NCBI GenBank assembly: GCA_902802945.1
Contig: CADCOC010000007.1
Span: forward strand, 1-59,567
Reading direction: 5' to 3'
DNA from: an uncultured bacterium
GTDB lineage: Bacteria; Verrucomicrobiota; Kiritimatiellia; RFP12; UBA1067
Length of the DNA stretch: 59,567 nt
Position numbers and translations under genes: made by a program. A model generated the notes under the pieces. It saw only the letters and a list, made by a program, of their open reading frames with translations. It did no database searches and had not been told where the DNA came from. How positions within the stretch are numbered: position 1 is the stretch's first letter; every line of letters starts with the position of its first letter. Below are positions 9,908-19,607 of the stretch, one piece after another.

Positions 9908-11026
9908 ATGAAAGCAGAGACTAGTGACATGAATGACAGCGGAGCCCTTTCCAGGGAGGATGGGTTGGTTGTGTTTGAGCCAGGGGAGTTGTTCCATGGC
10001 TACATAATCGAAAAGCAGATTGGAAAGGGCGGGCTGGGGACTATCTGGCTCGGACGCCACAACATGCTCGACACCTTGTTCGCGATCAAGGTCCTCGATC
10101 CCGAAATCGCCAAGGAGAAACCCGAGTACGTGAAACGGTTTGTCCGGGAGGCTAAGCTGGCGACGCGGATGCGCCATCCCAACCTCGTGGCGGTCCATGA
10201 CGCAGGGTACGACGAGTCCCGCGGCCTGTATTTCCTCGTGATGGACTACGTCAAGGGCGACACGCTTCGCTCCACCATCGCCTTTGGCGGCGCGCAGCCA
10301 GAGAAGGACGCCGTTCGCATCATCCTGCAGGTCGCAGACGTGCTCGTGGCGGCGCAGCGTTTCGGTATGGTCCACCGCGACCTCAAGCCCGAGAACATCA
10401 TGCTGACTTCAGACGGCAACGTCAAGCTCCTTGATCTCGGGGTCGCGAAGATATCGGACGGCATGGATTCCCTCAAGACGACGGAGGCCATAGATTCGAG
10501 TACCGTCGATACGCGCGCCGACATCTACAGCCTGGGCGTCATACTCTTCGAACTTCTATGTGGACGGCGTCCGTACACGGGCGATACGGCGCAGGAGGTC
10601 TTGCTGCAGTTGCTTGATCCGTCTCCGATTCCTGATGTGCGCACGTTCAACGACAAGGTGTCGCCTGAGTTGTCGGACGTGTTGTTGCGCATGTGCGCGA
10701 AGAAACGTGAGGATCGGTTGGCGTCGCCGAAGGCCTTGATTGAGACGTTCAAGCGCCTTGGCTACGGGCTGCCTACGTCCGACGAAGCCGAGTTCGCGCC
10801 CGAAGAGGATGCCTCGTCCGAGGGCATGGTCCAGGACCTAATCCCAGATCCGGAGAAGGCGTCGTCGGATGGCGATGGCCTTACGCTGGAGACCCAGGAC
10901 GAGGAAGTGCAGGAATTCCTGGCCAACCTGAGGCGCACGCGCATGCGCAAGCGCCTTGTGTTGTGGGGCGTTGTTAGTTGTCTAATCGTCCTTTTGGCTG
11001 CGTTGCTCTGGCGTTTCCTGATGTGA
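9908..11026 (+). CDS. Tail-anchored Hanks-type Ser/Thr protein kinase
   Basis: A 372-residue protein kinase. The domain (about residues 28-285) has the glycine loop IGKGGLG, the ATP-binding lysine in FAIKVLD, the catalytic loop HRDLKPENIM and the metal-binding loop as DLG instead of the usual DFG. An acidic linker (about 290-340) leads to one C-terminal hydrophobic segment (LVLWGVVSCLIVLLAALLWRFLM), which makes it a tail-anchored enzyme with no extracytoplasmic sensor domain. The start at 9908 is chosen because the -10 TATACT lies just upstream; the longer frame would run through that promoter. A calcineurin-type phosphoesterase follows 28 bp downstream, so the two may be cotranscribed. Confidence 0.88.
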   Translation: MKAETSDMNDSGALSREDGLVVFEPGELFHGYIIEKQIGKGGLGTIWLGRHNMLDTLFAIKVLDPEIAKEKPEYVKRFVREAKLATRMRHPNLVAVHDAGYDESRGLYFLVMDYVKGDTLRSTIAFGGAQPEKDAVRIILQVADVLVAAQRFGMVHRDLKPENIMLTSDGNVKLLDLGVAKISDGMDSLKTTEAIDSSTVDTRADIYSLGVILFELLCGRRPYTGDTAQEVLLQLLDPSPIPDVRTFNDKVSPELSDVLLRMCAKKREDRLASPKALIETFKRLGYGLPTSDEAEFAPEEDASSEGMVQDLIPDPEKASSDGDGLTLETQDEEVQEFLANLRRTRMRKRLVLWGVVSCLIVLLAALLWRFLM

Positions 11027-11054
11027 AAAGTTCCGGTACTAGGAAAGTGGTAAG

Positions 11055-11837
11055 ATGAAATACGCTATCATGAGCGACGCGCATGCGAATCCTCTGGCGC
11101 TGGAGACTGCGCTGGCGGATGCGCGTGCTGCGAAATGCGGCAAGTTCATCCTGCTCGGAGACGTTACCGGATATGGATACGATCCGAAGAGGACGCTGGA
11201 ACTGGTCCGCGAGAACTTCGACGTTGTCCTGATGGGCAACCACGACTCCGCGTGCGTCGAGCTCGAGCCGGAATGGGAAGTGGCCACGAACTACAACTAC
11301 GACTTCGATCGGATGGCGCGCGAACTGCTGACCGAAGAGGAGAAGGCGTGGCTGCGCGGGCGCGGGTATCTGCACGAGGAGAATGGGTTCGTATGCACGC
11401 ACGGCGACTTCACGAATCCGAAAATGTGGAACTACATCATCTATCCCGATGCGGTGGAGCAGAACTTCCTCTCTCGTGCCGAGAAGCTGATGTTCTGCGG
11501 GCATACGCACCGTGCGGCAATATGGGAAAAGACAGAAAAGGGCGCGTGTCGCCTGAAGCTTGAGAAGCGCTTCAGGGAGCCAGCCGTCAAGGCGGAGTCG
11601 GTCTCGTTCAAGCTGAATCAGACGAGCCGTTACATCGTAAACGTTGGAAGCGTTGGTTATCCGAGGAACGACCTCTGCGGCTCATACGGTATCTTCGACT
11701 CGGATGCTCGGCAAATGACGATCCGGCGCCTTCCGTTCGACTTCAAGTCGTACATCACCGAAATGACGGACCGCAACCTCAAGTTGCCTGGCTGGCTCTG
11801 CCAGCTCCTGCTTGCCGCGCAGGCAAGGCAGGGATGA
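11055..11837 (+). CDS. Calcineurin-like metallophosphoesterase
   Basis: The 260-residue protein has the complete metallophosphoesterase motif set: DAHAN near residue 9, GDVTGYG near 36, GNHD near 60, HGDF near 117 and GHTH near 151. This arrangement resembles the YfcE/MJ0936-type branch and cytosolic diadenosine-tetraphosphatase relatives. No signal peptide is visible, so it acts in the cytoplasm. It lies directly after a Ser/Thr kinase, which makes a phosphoprotein phosphatase role possible, but family members mostly act on nucleotides or phosphodiesters and the substrate cannot be told from sequence. It ends 3 bp before the convergent purM stop. Confidence 0.87.
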   Translation: MKYAIMSDAHANPLALETALADARAAKCGKFILLGDVTGYGYDPKRTLELVRENFDVVLMGNHDSACVELEPEWEVATNYNYDFDRMARELLTEEEKAWLRGRGYLHEENGFVCTHGDFTNPKMWNYIIYPDAVEQNFLSRAEKLMFCGHTHRAAIWEKTEKGACRLKLEKRFREPAVKAESVSFKLNQTSRYIVNVGSVGYPRNDLCGSYGIFDSDARQMTIRRLPFDFKSYITEMTDRNLKLPGWLCQLLLAAQARQG

Positions 11838-11840
11838 CCG

Positions 11841-12905
11841 TCACTTCGAGAAGATGACCTGCGGCCAATCAGGCTTGCGCACGCGGATCACGCCGATCTG
11901 GTACCAGGGCTGGCGGACGTTCTTGAACACCGTCTTCATGCGCAGGAGCGAAGTCTTCGGCACGATGAGGACGAACCCGATGCCCATGTTGAACACGCGG
12001 TACATCTCGTCGTGGTCGACCTTGCCCTGACGCTCGATGAAGTTGAAGATCGTCGGGACGGGCCACGTGGTGCGGTCGATCTCGGCCGTGACGGCTTTGG
12101 GGAGTACGCGCGGGATGTTGTCCTGGAAGCCGCCGCCGGTGATGTGGGCCATGCCGGTAATCTTGATGTTGTTGTCAAGGAGGCGTCCGACAGGCTTGAG
12201 GAAGCTCTTGTGTACGGCGAGAAGGGCGTCGCCGATCGTCTGGTCGGTGCCAGGCAGCTTGTCCTGCGGGGACATCTGGCAGATGTCGAAGAACACGCGG
12301 CGCGCGAGGGAGTAGCCGTTCGTCTGGAGTCCGCCGGAGGGCAGGCCGATGATGACGTCTCCGGCGCGGATGGATTGCCCCGTGACGAGCTTCCGGCGGG
12401 AGACGGTGCCGACGATCGTGCCGACGAGGTCGTATTCGTTTGCGGGGTAGAGTCCGGGCATTTCGGCGGTCTCGCCGCCGAGGAGTGCCATGTTGTTCTC
12501 CTTGCACGCCTTGCAGAGGCCGCTGACGATCTGCTGGAACGTGGAGCCGTCGATCTTGGACGCGCCCACGTAGTCCATGAAGAAGAGCGGCTTCGCGCCC
12601 TGCACGAGGATGTCGTTCACGCAGTGGTTCACGATGTCCTGGCCGACCGTATCGTGCCGCTTCATCATCGCGGCGACCTTGAGCTTGGTGCCCACGCCGT
12701 CCGTGGACGAGACGAGCAGCGTATCCTTCGGGCTTCCCTGCGGCAGACGGCAGAGGCCGCCGAACGAGCCGATCCCGCCCACGACGTTCACCGTCTTCGT
12801 TGACCCAACAAGTGCTTTGACGGCCTTGAGGGCGTCCATCTTGTTGTCGATGTTCACGCCGGCTGCGGCGTAGGCGGACTTTGTGGCGGCTGCAGGATTG
12901 CTCAC
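11841..12905 (-). CDS. purM: Phosphoribosylformylglycinamidine cyclo-ligase (AIR synthetase)
   Basis: PurM carries out the ATP-dependent ring closure of FGAM to AIR in purine synthesis. Characteristic segments are seen: YAAAGVNID at the N-terminus, the glycine-rich GGIGSFGG, STDGVGTKLKVA, MDYVGASKID, LLGGETAEMPGLY, GLPSGGLQTNGYSLAR and the C-terminal THITGGG-type sequence. The start is placed at the GTG at 12905 because GGAG lies 8 bp upstream of it; the more distal GTG at 12932 has no ribosome site. That gives 354 residues, close to the usual 345-350. A canonical promoter lies upstream on this strand (12958-12986), divergent from rpoD. Confidence 0.94.
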   Translation of the reverse strand: MSNPAAATKSAYAAAGVNIDNKMDALKAVKALVGSTKTVNVVGGIGSFGGLCRLPQGSPKDTLLVSSTDGVGTKLKVAAMMKRHDTVGQDIVNHCVNDILVQGAKPLFFMDYVGASKIDGSTFQQIVSGLCKACKENNMALLGGETAEMPGLYPANEYDLVGTIVGTVSRRKLVTGQSIRAGDVIIGLPSGGLQTNGYSLARRVFFDICQMSPQDKLPGTDQTIGDALLAVHKSFLKPVGRLLDNNIKITGMAHITGGGFQDNIPRVLPKAVTAEIDRTTWPVPTIFNFIERQGKVDHDEMYRVFNMGIGFVLIVPKTSLLRMKTVFKNVRQPWYQIGVIRVRKPDWPQVIFSK

Positions 12906-12957
12906 GTCTGTTTCTCCAGTTTTTTTATTCACCGCAAAATGCGGAAAAGCGGGACAA

Positions 12958-12986
12958 ATTATAGCATAATTTTTTTATCAATGCAA
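12958..12986 (-). promoter_or_regulatory. purM promoter
   Basis: On the minus strand: TTGCAT (12981-12986), 17 bp, TATAAT (12958-12963). Confidence 0.6.
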
Positions 12987-12990
12987 CCCC

Positions 12991-13019
12991 TTGACGGAAA
13001 ATCAAAAAAATGATAAACT
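12991..13019 (+). promoter_or_regulatory. rpoD promoter P1
   Basis: TTGACG (12991-12996), 17 bp, TAAACT (13014-13019). The spacer contains an A-tract. Confidence 0.6.
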
Positions 13020-13025
13020 ATCCCC

Positions 13026-13055
13026 TTGACTTTCGGCATATAGTAGGATTATAGT
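13026..13055 (+). promoter_or_regulatory. rpoD promoter P2
   Basis: TTGACT (13026-13031), 18 bp, TATAGT (13050-13055), 11 bp before the rpoD ATG. P1 and P2 are in tandem. Confidence 0.55.
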
Positions 13056-13066
13056 CTGGAGCTGTC

Positions 13067-15274
<2,208 letters not shown>

Positions 15275-15311
15275 GACGCATCCTAAAAGAAGAAGAAAGA
15301 GAGAAGAGAAG

Positions 15312-15845
15312 ATGAGTTCACTGATCCTGTTCGCGGCAGACGCCGCGAAAACATGTACATCCGGCGGATGCCCGCTCAGCGGATGCAAATGCCCGCCCCA
15401 CGCCATCGTGGCGCTTGTCGTGGCACTTGTCGTCGGCTACGTCATCGGGTTCATCGTCGGACGCCGCAAGGCCGCGAAGGGCGCGGCCAAGAAACCCCAG
15501 CAGTCCCAGCAGCAGAAGAAGCCGCAGCAGCCGGTGCGCCGCGATCCGCGTCCCGTGACCTCCCGTCCCCCGATCCCCGCCGGCAGCGTGGAGCTCTACG
15601 TGGGGAACCTGAGCTACGACATGACGGAAGACCAGCTTCGCCAGACGTTTGAGGCGTTCGGCAAGGTCGACTCCGTGCGTCTCGTCACGAACCGCTACAA
15701 CAATAAGTCCAAGGGTTTCGCCTTCGTCGTGATGCCGAACCGCCCGGAGGCCGAGAAGGCCATCGCCGAGCTGAACGACAAGGACGTCATGGGCCGCCTG
15801 ATGCGCGTGAACGAGGCCCAGAACACGAATAAGGCCGAAGCGTAG
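15312..15845 (+). CDS. Membrane-anchored RRM RNA-binding protein
   Basis: The 177-residue protein combines parts not usually found together. Residues 1-30 are short and Cys-rich (CTSGGCPLSGCKC, four cysteines), residues about 31-50 form one transmembrane helix (IVALVVALVVGYVIGFIVG), residues 50-90 are a basic Gln/Pro-rich linker, and residues about 92-168 are an RNA recognition motif with RNP2 (LYVGNLSY) and RNP1 (KGFAFVVM). The positive residues after the helix predict the RRM in the cytoplasm and the cysteines outside. The likely role is holding RNA at the inner membrane; bacterial RRM proteins are normally small soluble proteins. The gene follows rpoD by 37 bp and could share its transcript. 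Confidence 0.85.
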   Translation: MSSLILFAADAAKTCTSGGCPLSGCKCPPHAIVALVVALVVGYVIGFIVGRRKAAKGAAKKPQQSQQQKKPQQPVRRDPRPVTSRPPIPAGSVELYVGNLSYDMTEDQLRQTFEAFGKVDSVRLVTNRYNNKSKGFAFVVMPNRPEAEKAIAELNDKDVMGRLMRVNEAQNTNKAEA

Positions 15846-15852
15846 GCAAATG

Positions 15853-15946
15853 TCACAAATCTCAATTGGCACAATTGTTCACAAATCACAAATATCAATT
15901 TGTATTTGTGGCAATGGTGGCATTTGTGAACAATTGAGATTTGTGA
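15853..15946. repeat. Palindromic CACAAAT/CAATTG intergenic element
   Basis: A 94-bp element with perfect 16-bp inverted arms (15853-15868 TCACAAATCTCAATTG against 15931-15946). Its interior (15874-15900) matches 26142-26168 at 26 of 27 positions. It lies in the gap between the RRM gene and aroKB and has no coding potential. Confidence 0.7.
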
Positions 15947-15953
15947 ACAATGA

Positions 15954-16054
15954 TTGCTTTCGCTATTGGGAGATTAGGAGATTAGGAGATTCGGAGGTGA
16001 TTATAAAAATCCTCCAAGTCTCCTAAACTCCAAAACTCCCAGTAGCGAAAGCAA
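15954..16054. repeat. 101-bp palindromic element, copy 1 (upstream of aroKB)
   Basis: Begins TTGCTTTCGCTATTGGGAG and ends with the near-exact inverse (18 of 19 positions). The interior carries GGAGATTA-type repeats on the left and their complements on the right, so the transcript would fold as one long hairpin. A second copy of the same length in the same orientation is at 17686-17786. Confidence 0.75.
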
Positions 16055-16094
16055 GAAGAAGTGGGCAGAGTGAAGTTGTAACAAGGTGTTTGAG

Positions 16095-17675
16095 GTGAGG
16101 CATTTGTTTTTATACGGGCCGCCCGGTAGCGGCAAGTCGACCATCGGCCGATTGCTCGCCGCGCGGCTCGGTCTGCCGTTCACCGACCTCGACTCCGTGA
16201 TCGTCGAGACGGCCGGGCGTCCGATCCCGCAGATCTTCGCGGAGGAAGGGGAACCGGGTTTCCGCGCCCGCGAGAAGCAGGCGCTTGCGGACATGGCCGC
16301 GCGGCCGCGGCACATAGTTGCACTCGGCGGTGGCGCGTTGCTCAATCCGGAATGCCGCGATCTCGCCGAGGCGAACGGCGAGGTGCTCTGTCTCGCCTGC
16401 ACGCTCGAAGCGCTCTGCCACCGCATCGACAACGCACCGGGTTCGCGTCCGCTCGCCGGCAACCACGCCGCCCTTGAAAAACTCATGGCGAACCGCGCGG
16501 CCCACTACGCGAGCTTCCCGCGTCGCCTCGATGTTTCCTCTGGCACGCCCGAAACGCTCGCCGAGGCAGCCGAAACGCTGTTCGGTGCCTGGCGCATTGA
16601 CTCGGGAGACGTGCCGTCGCTTGTATTTGCTGGCCGTAATCTCATTTCCGGTCTGGGCGAGGAGGTCGCGTCGCTCGGCCTCGGCAAACGCGCCGTGGTG
16701 GTGTGCGATTCCAATACCGACCCGCTCTATGGCGACCGCGTGGAGTCCTCGCTCCGCGCCGCCGGCGTAGAAACGTTCCGCACCGTAATCGCAGCAGGCG
16801 AATCCACGAAGACGCTCACGACCGTCCAGGAGATTTGGGGCGCGTTCCTGCGAGCGGGACTCGCGCGTGACGACTTTGCCGTTGCCGTAGGCGGCGGCGT
16901 GACGGGCGACCTCACGGGCTTCGCCGCAGCTACGTGGATGCGTGGCATCCGCTGGGTCAACGTTTCCACTACGCTACTTTCCATGGTCGACGCCTCGACG
17001 GGCGGCAAGACGGGCTGCGACCTACCAGAGGCGAAGAACCTCGTCGGCGCGTTCCACTCGCCGTCACTCGTGCTCGCGGACGTGGATACGCTCACCACCC
17101 TCCCCGCGCGCGAGGTGCGTTGCGGCCTTGCCGAGGCGATCAAACACGCCTTTATCGCCGATCCCGGATTGTTGGATTGCCTTCCTATTGTCGCGGGTCG
17201 CGACAAGCGCGACCCCTCCCGCGCCGAGAGTGGCTCTTCTATCGGGGTGGCGGGCGTCCCGCCCGCAAATTCCCTCGCCACATTTGTGGCGAGGGCGCTT
17301 GCCGTCAAGGTCCACTGCGTGCGCGAAGACCCTCTCGAAAAAAACATTCGCGGCAAGCTCAACCTCGGCCACACGGTGGGCCACGCCGTCGAAATCGTTT
17401 CCAACTTCACGATCCAGCACGGCGAAGCCGTGGCGATCGGCACGGTGGAGGAGGCGCGCCTCGCGGTGCGCCTTGGCCTTGCTTCAGCCGACTGGCCGGA
17501 GCGCGTGGCCGCGCCGTTCGCGCGCGTGGGCCTGCCAACCTCCTTGCCGGAAGGCTGCACATTTGAATCTCTCGTGCCCATCATGAAGCGCGACAAGAAG
17601 AAGAAGGGCGGCGTGGTGCGCTTCGCGCTCCCCTGCGCCCCCGGCGACGTGCGCCTCATTCCCGTAGACCTTTGA
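16095..17675 (+). CDS. aroKB: Fused shikimate kinase - 3-dehydroquinate synthase
   Basis: One chain carries two steps of aromatic amino acid synthesis. Residues about 1-170 are shikimate kinase: Walker A GPPGSGKST, the DLDS motif, FRAREKQAL and the GGGA loop. Residues about 175-526 are 3-dehydroquinate synthase: GGGVTGDLTGFAAATWMRG, STTLLSMVDASTGGKTG, and metal ligands in GLAEAIKHA, LGHTVGHA and QHGEAVAIG. The GTG at 16095 is preferred because AAGG lies 8 bp upstream; an in-frame GTG at 16086 adds three residues. Codons at about 17190-17298 insert a palindrome-rich, low-complexity segment into the synthase domain. The gene is bracketed by two 101-bp palindromic elements. Confidence 0.92.
   Translation: MRHLFLYGPPGSGKSTIGRLLAARLGLPFTDLDSVIVETAGRPIPQIFAEEGEPGFRAREKQALADMAARPRHIVALGGGALLNPECRDLAEANGEVLCLACTLEALCHRIDNAPGSRPLAGNHAALEKLMANRAAHYASFPRRLDVSSGTPETLAEAAETLFGAWRIDSGDVPSLVFAGRNLISGLGEEVASLGLGKRAVVVCDSNTDPLYGDRVESSLRAAGVETFRTVIAAGESTKTLTTVQEIWGAFLRAGLARDDFAVAVGGGVTGDLTGFAAATWMRGIRWVNVSTTLLSMVDASTGGKTGCDLPEAKNLVGAFHSPSLVLADVDTLTTLPAREVRCGLAEAIKHAFIADPGLLDCLPIVAGRDKRDPSRAESGSSIGVAGVPPANSLATFVARALAVKVHCVREDPLEKNIRGKLNLGHTVGHAVEIVSNFTIQHGEAVAIGTVEEARLAVRLGLASADWPERVAAPFARVGLPTSLPEGCTFESLVPIMKRDKKKKGGVVRFALPCAPGDVRLIPVDL
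17195..17295. repeat. Cluster of three in-frame palindromes inside aroB
   Basis: Three perfect dyads within 101 bp: GGGTCGCG/CGCGACCC (17195-17215), GGCGGG/CCCGCC (17249-17263) and an 11-bp stem CCCTCGCCACA/TGTGGCGAGGG (17272-17295). They encode an insert including GVAGVPPA between the first helix of the synthase C-terminal domain and its LAVKV helix. Frame is preserved. Confidence 0.65.
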
Positions 17676-17685
17676 AAGACCTTTA

Positions 17686-17786
17686 TTGCTTTCGCTATTG
17701 GGAGATTAGGAGATTGGGAGACTTGGAGGAAACCTTAAAAAGGCTCAATAACTCCAAGACTCCGAAACTCCAAATAGCGAAAGCAA
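17686..17786. repeat. 101-bp palindromic element, copy 2 (downstream of aroKB)
   Basis: The same length and terminal arms (TTGCTTTCGCTATT...) as the element at 15954-16054; arms match at 18 of 19 positions. The left half is nearly identical to copy 1, the interior has diverged while keeping the paired GGAG/CTCC pattern. It starts 10 bp after the aroKB stop and could also act as a transcript-end hairpin. Confidence 0.75.
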
Positions 17787-17864
17787 CTAGCTTCTGATTG
17801 TGATACATGAGATTTTTGAAAAACTTAAAATAATTTCGCCAGTTGGTGCGTCTCTATATACGTT

Positions 17865-17905
17865 GGCGCCATGGTGGCGCCGGCAAACAACCGGCGGATT
17901 CGCCG
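17865..17905 (+). promoter_or_regulatory. Structured leader of the Spy-like gene
   Basis: Two small dyads precede the ATG at 17922: GGCGCC-ATGGT-GGCGCC (17865-17881) and CGGCG-GATT-CGCCG (17892-17905). A TATATA at 17856-17861 could be a -10 but no clear -35 is seen. Confidence 0.35.
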
Positions 17906-17921
17906 TGAAAGGAAAAATGAA

Positions 17922-18524
17922 ATGAAGAAACTGATGATGATTGCGGTTGCCGCACTTTGCTGCGTGGCACTTGCTGATGGCCCCGAGCGCGGAGGGCGCC
18001 GTCCGGGCGGCCACTTCGGCGGAATGGGTGGCATGCGCCACCACGAGATGGGAATGGACCCGATCGTGTTGGCCGTTTCGCGTCCCAAGATCGTCGAGAA
18101 GCTGGGCCTCTCGGAAGACCAGAAGACGAAGCTCAAGGCGGTGACTGACCGTGCGAAGGAAGGTCGCGATTCCATGAAGAAGGTTCGCGAGGCGACCATG
18201 AAACAGTTCGATCTCATGAAGGCCGAGAAAGTCGACGAGGCTGCCGTGATGAAGGCGATTGACGAGGTCTTCGAGCTGCGCAAGCAGATGGCGAAGGACC
18301 AGGTCCGCCGCGTGATTGAGATCAAGTCGATTCTCACGCCCGAGCAGATTGCCAAGGCCCGTGAAGAGATGAGGGCGAACTTTGCTGCGCGTGGCGGGCG
18401 TCCTGATGGTCCGCGCGGCGAGCGCGGTGGGCGTCCTGATGGTCCGCGTGGCGGCCGGGAAGGCCGTCGTCATGGTCCGCGCCGCGAAGGCAGGGGCCCT
18501 AAAGAGCCGGCCCCTGAGATGTAA
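17922..18524 (+). CDS. Spy/CpxP-like (LTXXQ) periplasmic protein
   Basis: The 200-residue protein has a signal peptide (MKKLMMIAVAALCCVALAD) and a helical core with two copies of the LTxxQ-like motif (LGLSEDQKTKL near residue 65 and ILTPEQIAKAREE near 145). It resembles periplasmic Spy/CpxP/CnrR-type proteins that sense or chaperone misfolded proteins or metals. Both ends are Gly/Arg/His/Pro-rich (GGRRPGGHFGGMGGMRHHEM and repeated GGRPDGPRGG), which is compatible with metal or surface binding. The start at 17922 is preceded by GAAAGGAAAAATGAA. It is followed after 6 bp by an ECF sigma gene and a membrane protein, so it is likely the periplasmic input to that circuit. Confidence 0.8.
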   Translation: MKKLMMIAVAALCCVALADGPERGGRRPGGHFGGMGGMRHHEMGMDPIVLAVSRPKIVEKLGLSEDQKTKLKAVTDRAKEGRDSMKKVREATMKQFDLMKAEKVDEAAVMKAIDEVFELRKQMAKDQVRRVIEIKSILTPEQIAKAREEMRANFAARGGRPDGPRGERGGRPDGPRGGREGRRHGPRREGRGPKEPAPEM

Positions 18525-18530
18525 GGCTTG

Positions 18531-19088
18531 ATGGAAGAGGACTCCCAGCTCCTCTTCGCGTATGCGCGCCGCGGGGACGTTCAGTCGCTCGCGGCGCTTG
18601 TCCGCCGCCACGCCACCTGGATGCAGGCCCTTCTGCGCGGGATGCTGCCTGTGGCGGCGGACGTGGACGACGTCTTCCAGGAGACGTGGATGCGGGTTAT
18701 TCGCGCGGCGTCGCGCTACCGCGGAGGTTTAGTGAAGCCCTATCTTGCAACCGTTGCCCGGTCTGCCGCAATCGACCACATGCGCCGCACGCGCGCCACG
18801 GTGAGTCTGGACGACGAGGAAGGCGAGGGCGCCGAAGTAGCGTCGACGATGGTGGCTGAGGGGCCGTTGGCGGACGAGGCATTCGAGTCGCAGGCGACAT
18901 CCGATGACGTGCGTCGTGCCGTGAACACTCTGCCAGAAGGGCAGCGTCAGGTCCTGCTGTTGCGCGTCGAGGGCGGGTTGTCGTTCCGGGAAATCGCGGA
19001 CGAGCTGTCGGTCCCGCTCGGAACGGCGTTGACCTGGATGCGGTCGGCCACATTGAAGCTTAGGAAAATGCTAGGAGGCGGAAAATGA
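18531..19088 (+). CDS. ECF-type RNA polymerase sigma factor
   Basis: The 185-residue protein has sigma-70 region 2 (ADVDDVFQETWMRVIRAASRY, then YLATVARSAAIDHMRRTR) and region 4 (LPEGQRQVLLLRVEGGLSF, then IADELSVPLGTALTWMRSA), the minimal ECF layout. The linker between them (residues about 95-125) is acidic. The ATG at 18531 is chosen over the TTG at 18528, with TAAGG just upstream. Its stop codon overlaps the start of the next gene in an ATGA junction, the usual sign of a coupled anti-sigma factor. With the Spy-like gene upstream it suggests an envelope-stress or metal-response regulon of CnrYXH-like logic. Confidence 0.9.
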   Translation: MEEDSQLLFAYARRGDVQSLAALVRRHATWMQALLRGMLPVAADVDDVFQETWMRVIRAASRYRGGLVKPYLATVARSAAIDHMRRTRATVSLDDEEGEGAEVASTMVAEGPLADEAFESQATSDDVRRAVNTLPEGQRQVLLLRVEGGLSFREIADELSVPLGTALTWMRSATLKLRKMLGGGK

Positions 19089-19528
19089 ACGAAGATGCAA
19101 AATTGAACGATTTCCTGAAGGAACGGCTTGAGGCTGGCGTTTCCGGCGAACCGCCGCGCCTCGACGCAATCCTGCAAGCGGCTTCCGCAGCCGCGCAGAT
19201 TCGTGCGGCCGCACGTCGGTCGCGTGTTCGCCTGTGGGGCGGGCTGTTGGCCGCTGCATCCCTGGCGGCGCTTTGTCTCTTTGCCGTGCATCTCTGGGTT
19301 TCACCAGCCACGCCGTCTTCGCCTCATCAGGTAGCCCAGCCGGTTCCATCACAGTCGCTTACGTCCATGCCGTCGCCAGAACAGACGCTTGTAAGCGCGA
19401 TAGACTTGCTCAGCATGGCCGACGGCGATAATATTGAGGTCGAGACAAATGCGGTGGAGGATGTGTTGCTCGCCTGGCAGGACGCCCCGTACGAATACGC
19501 AGTCTCCGATCTTCTTGCCGGAAACTGA
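19085..19528 (+). CDS. Putative membrane anti-sigma factor
   Basis: The 147-residue protein has a short helical cytoplasmic part (residues 1-47), a single membrane segment (about 50-68, GGLLAAASLAALCLFAVHLW) and a periplasmic tail of about 75 residues rich in Pro/Ser then acidic. It starts within the stop codon of the ECF sigma gene (ATGA overlap), which indicates translational coupling. There is no zinc-binding HxxxCxxC motif, so it is not a ZAS-type anti-sigma factor; function is inferred from topology and position only. Confidence 0.7.
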   Translation: MNEDAKLNDFLKERLEAGVSGEPPRLDAILQAASAAAQIRAAARRSRVRLWGGLLAAASLAALCLFAVHLWVSPATPSSPHQVAQPVPSQSLTSMPSPEQTLVSAIDLLSMADGDNIEVETNAVEDVLLAWQDAPYEYAVSDLLAGN

Positions 19529-19591
19529 CCAGCGCGTTTAACGCTTTTCCATCATTGTCCATGGCGAGACTGTGATGGGGCGTCTAAAATT

Positions 19592-19600
19592 TGGTATACT
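19592..19600 (+). promoter_or_regulatory. folC extended -10 promoter
   Basis: TTTGGTATACT with the ATG 7 bp after the -10 (ATTCGCC), predicting a leaderless mRNA. Confidence 0.55.
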
Positions 19601-19607
19601 ATTCGCC

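Noticed and set aside
17686..17786. Simple rho-independent terminator downstream of aroKB
   Set aside because: The element lacks a terminal T-run and its twin lies upstream of the gene, so it is treated as a repeat element, though it may affect transcript ends.
19531..19548. Terminator before folC (AGCG...CGCT followed by TTTT)
   Set aside because: A 4-bp stem with a 7-nt loop and only four T; cannot be separated from chance.
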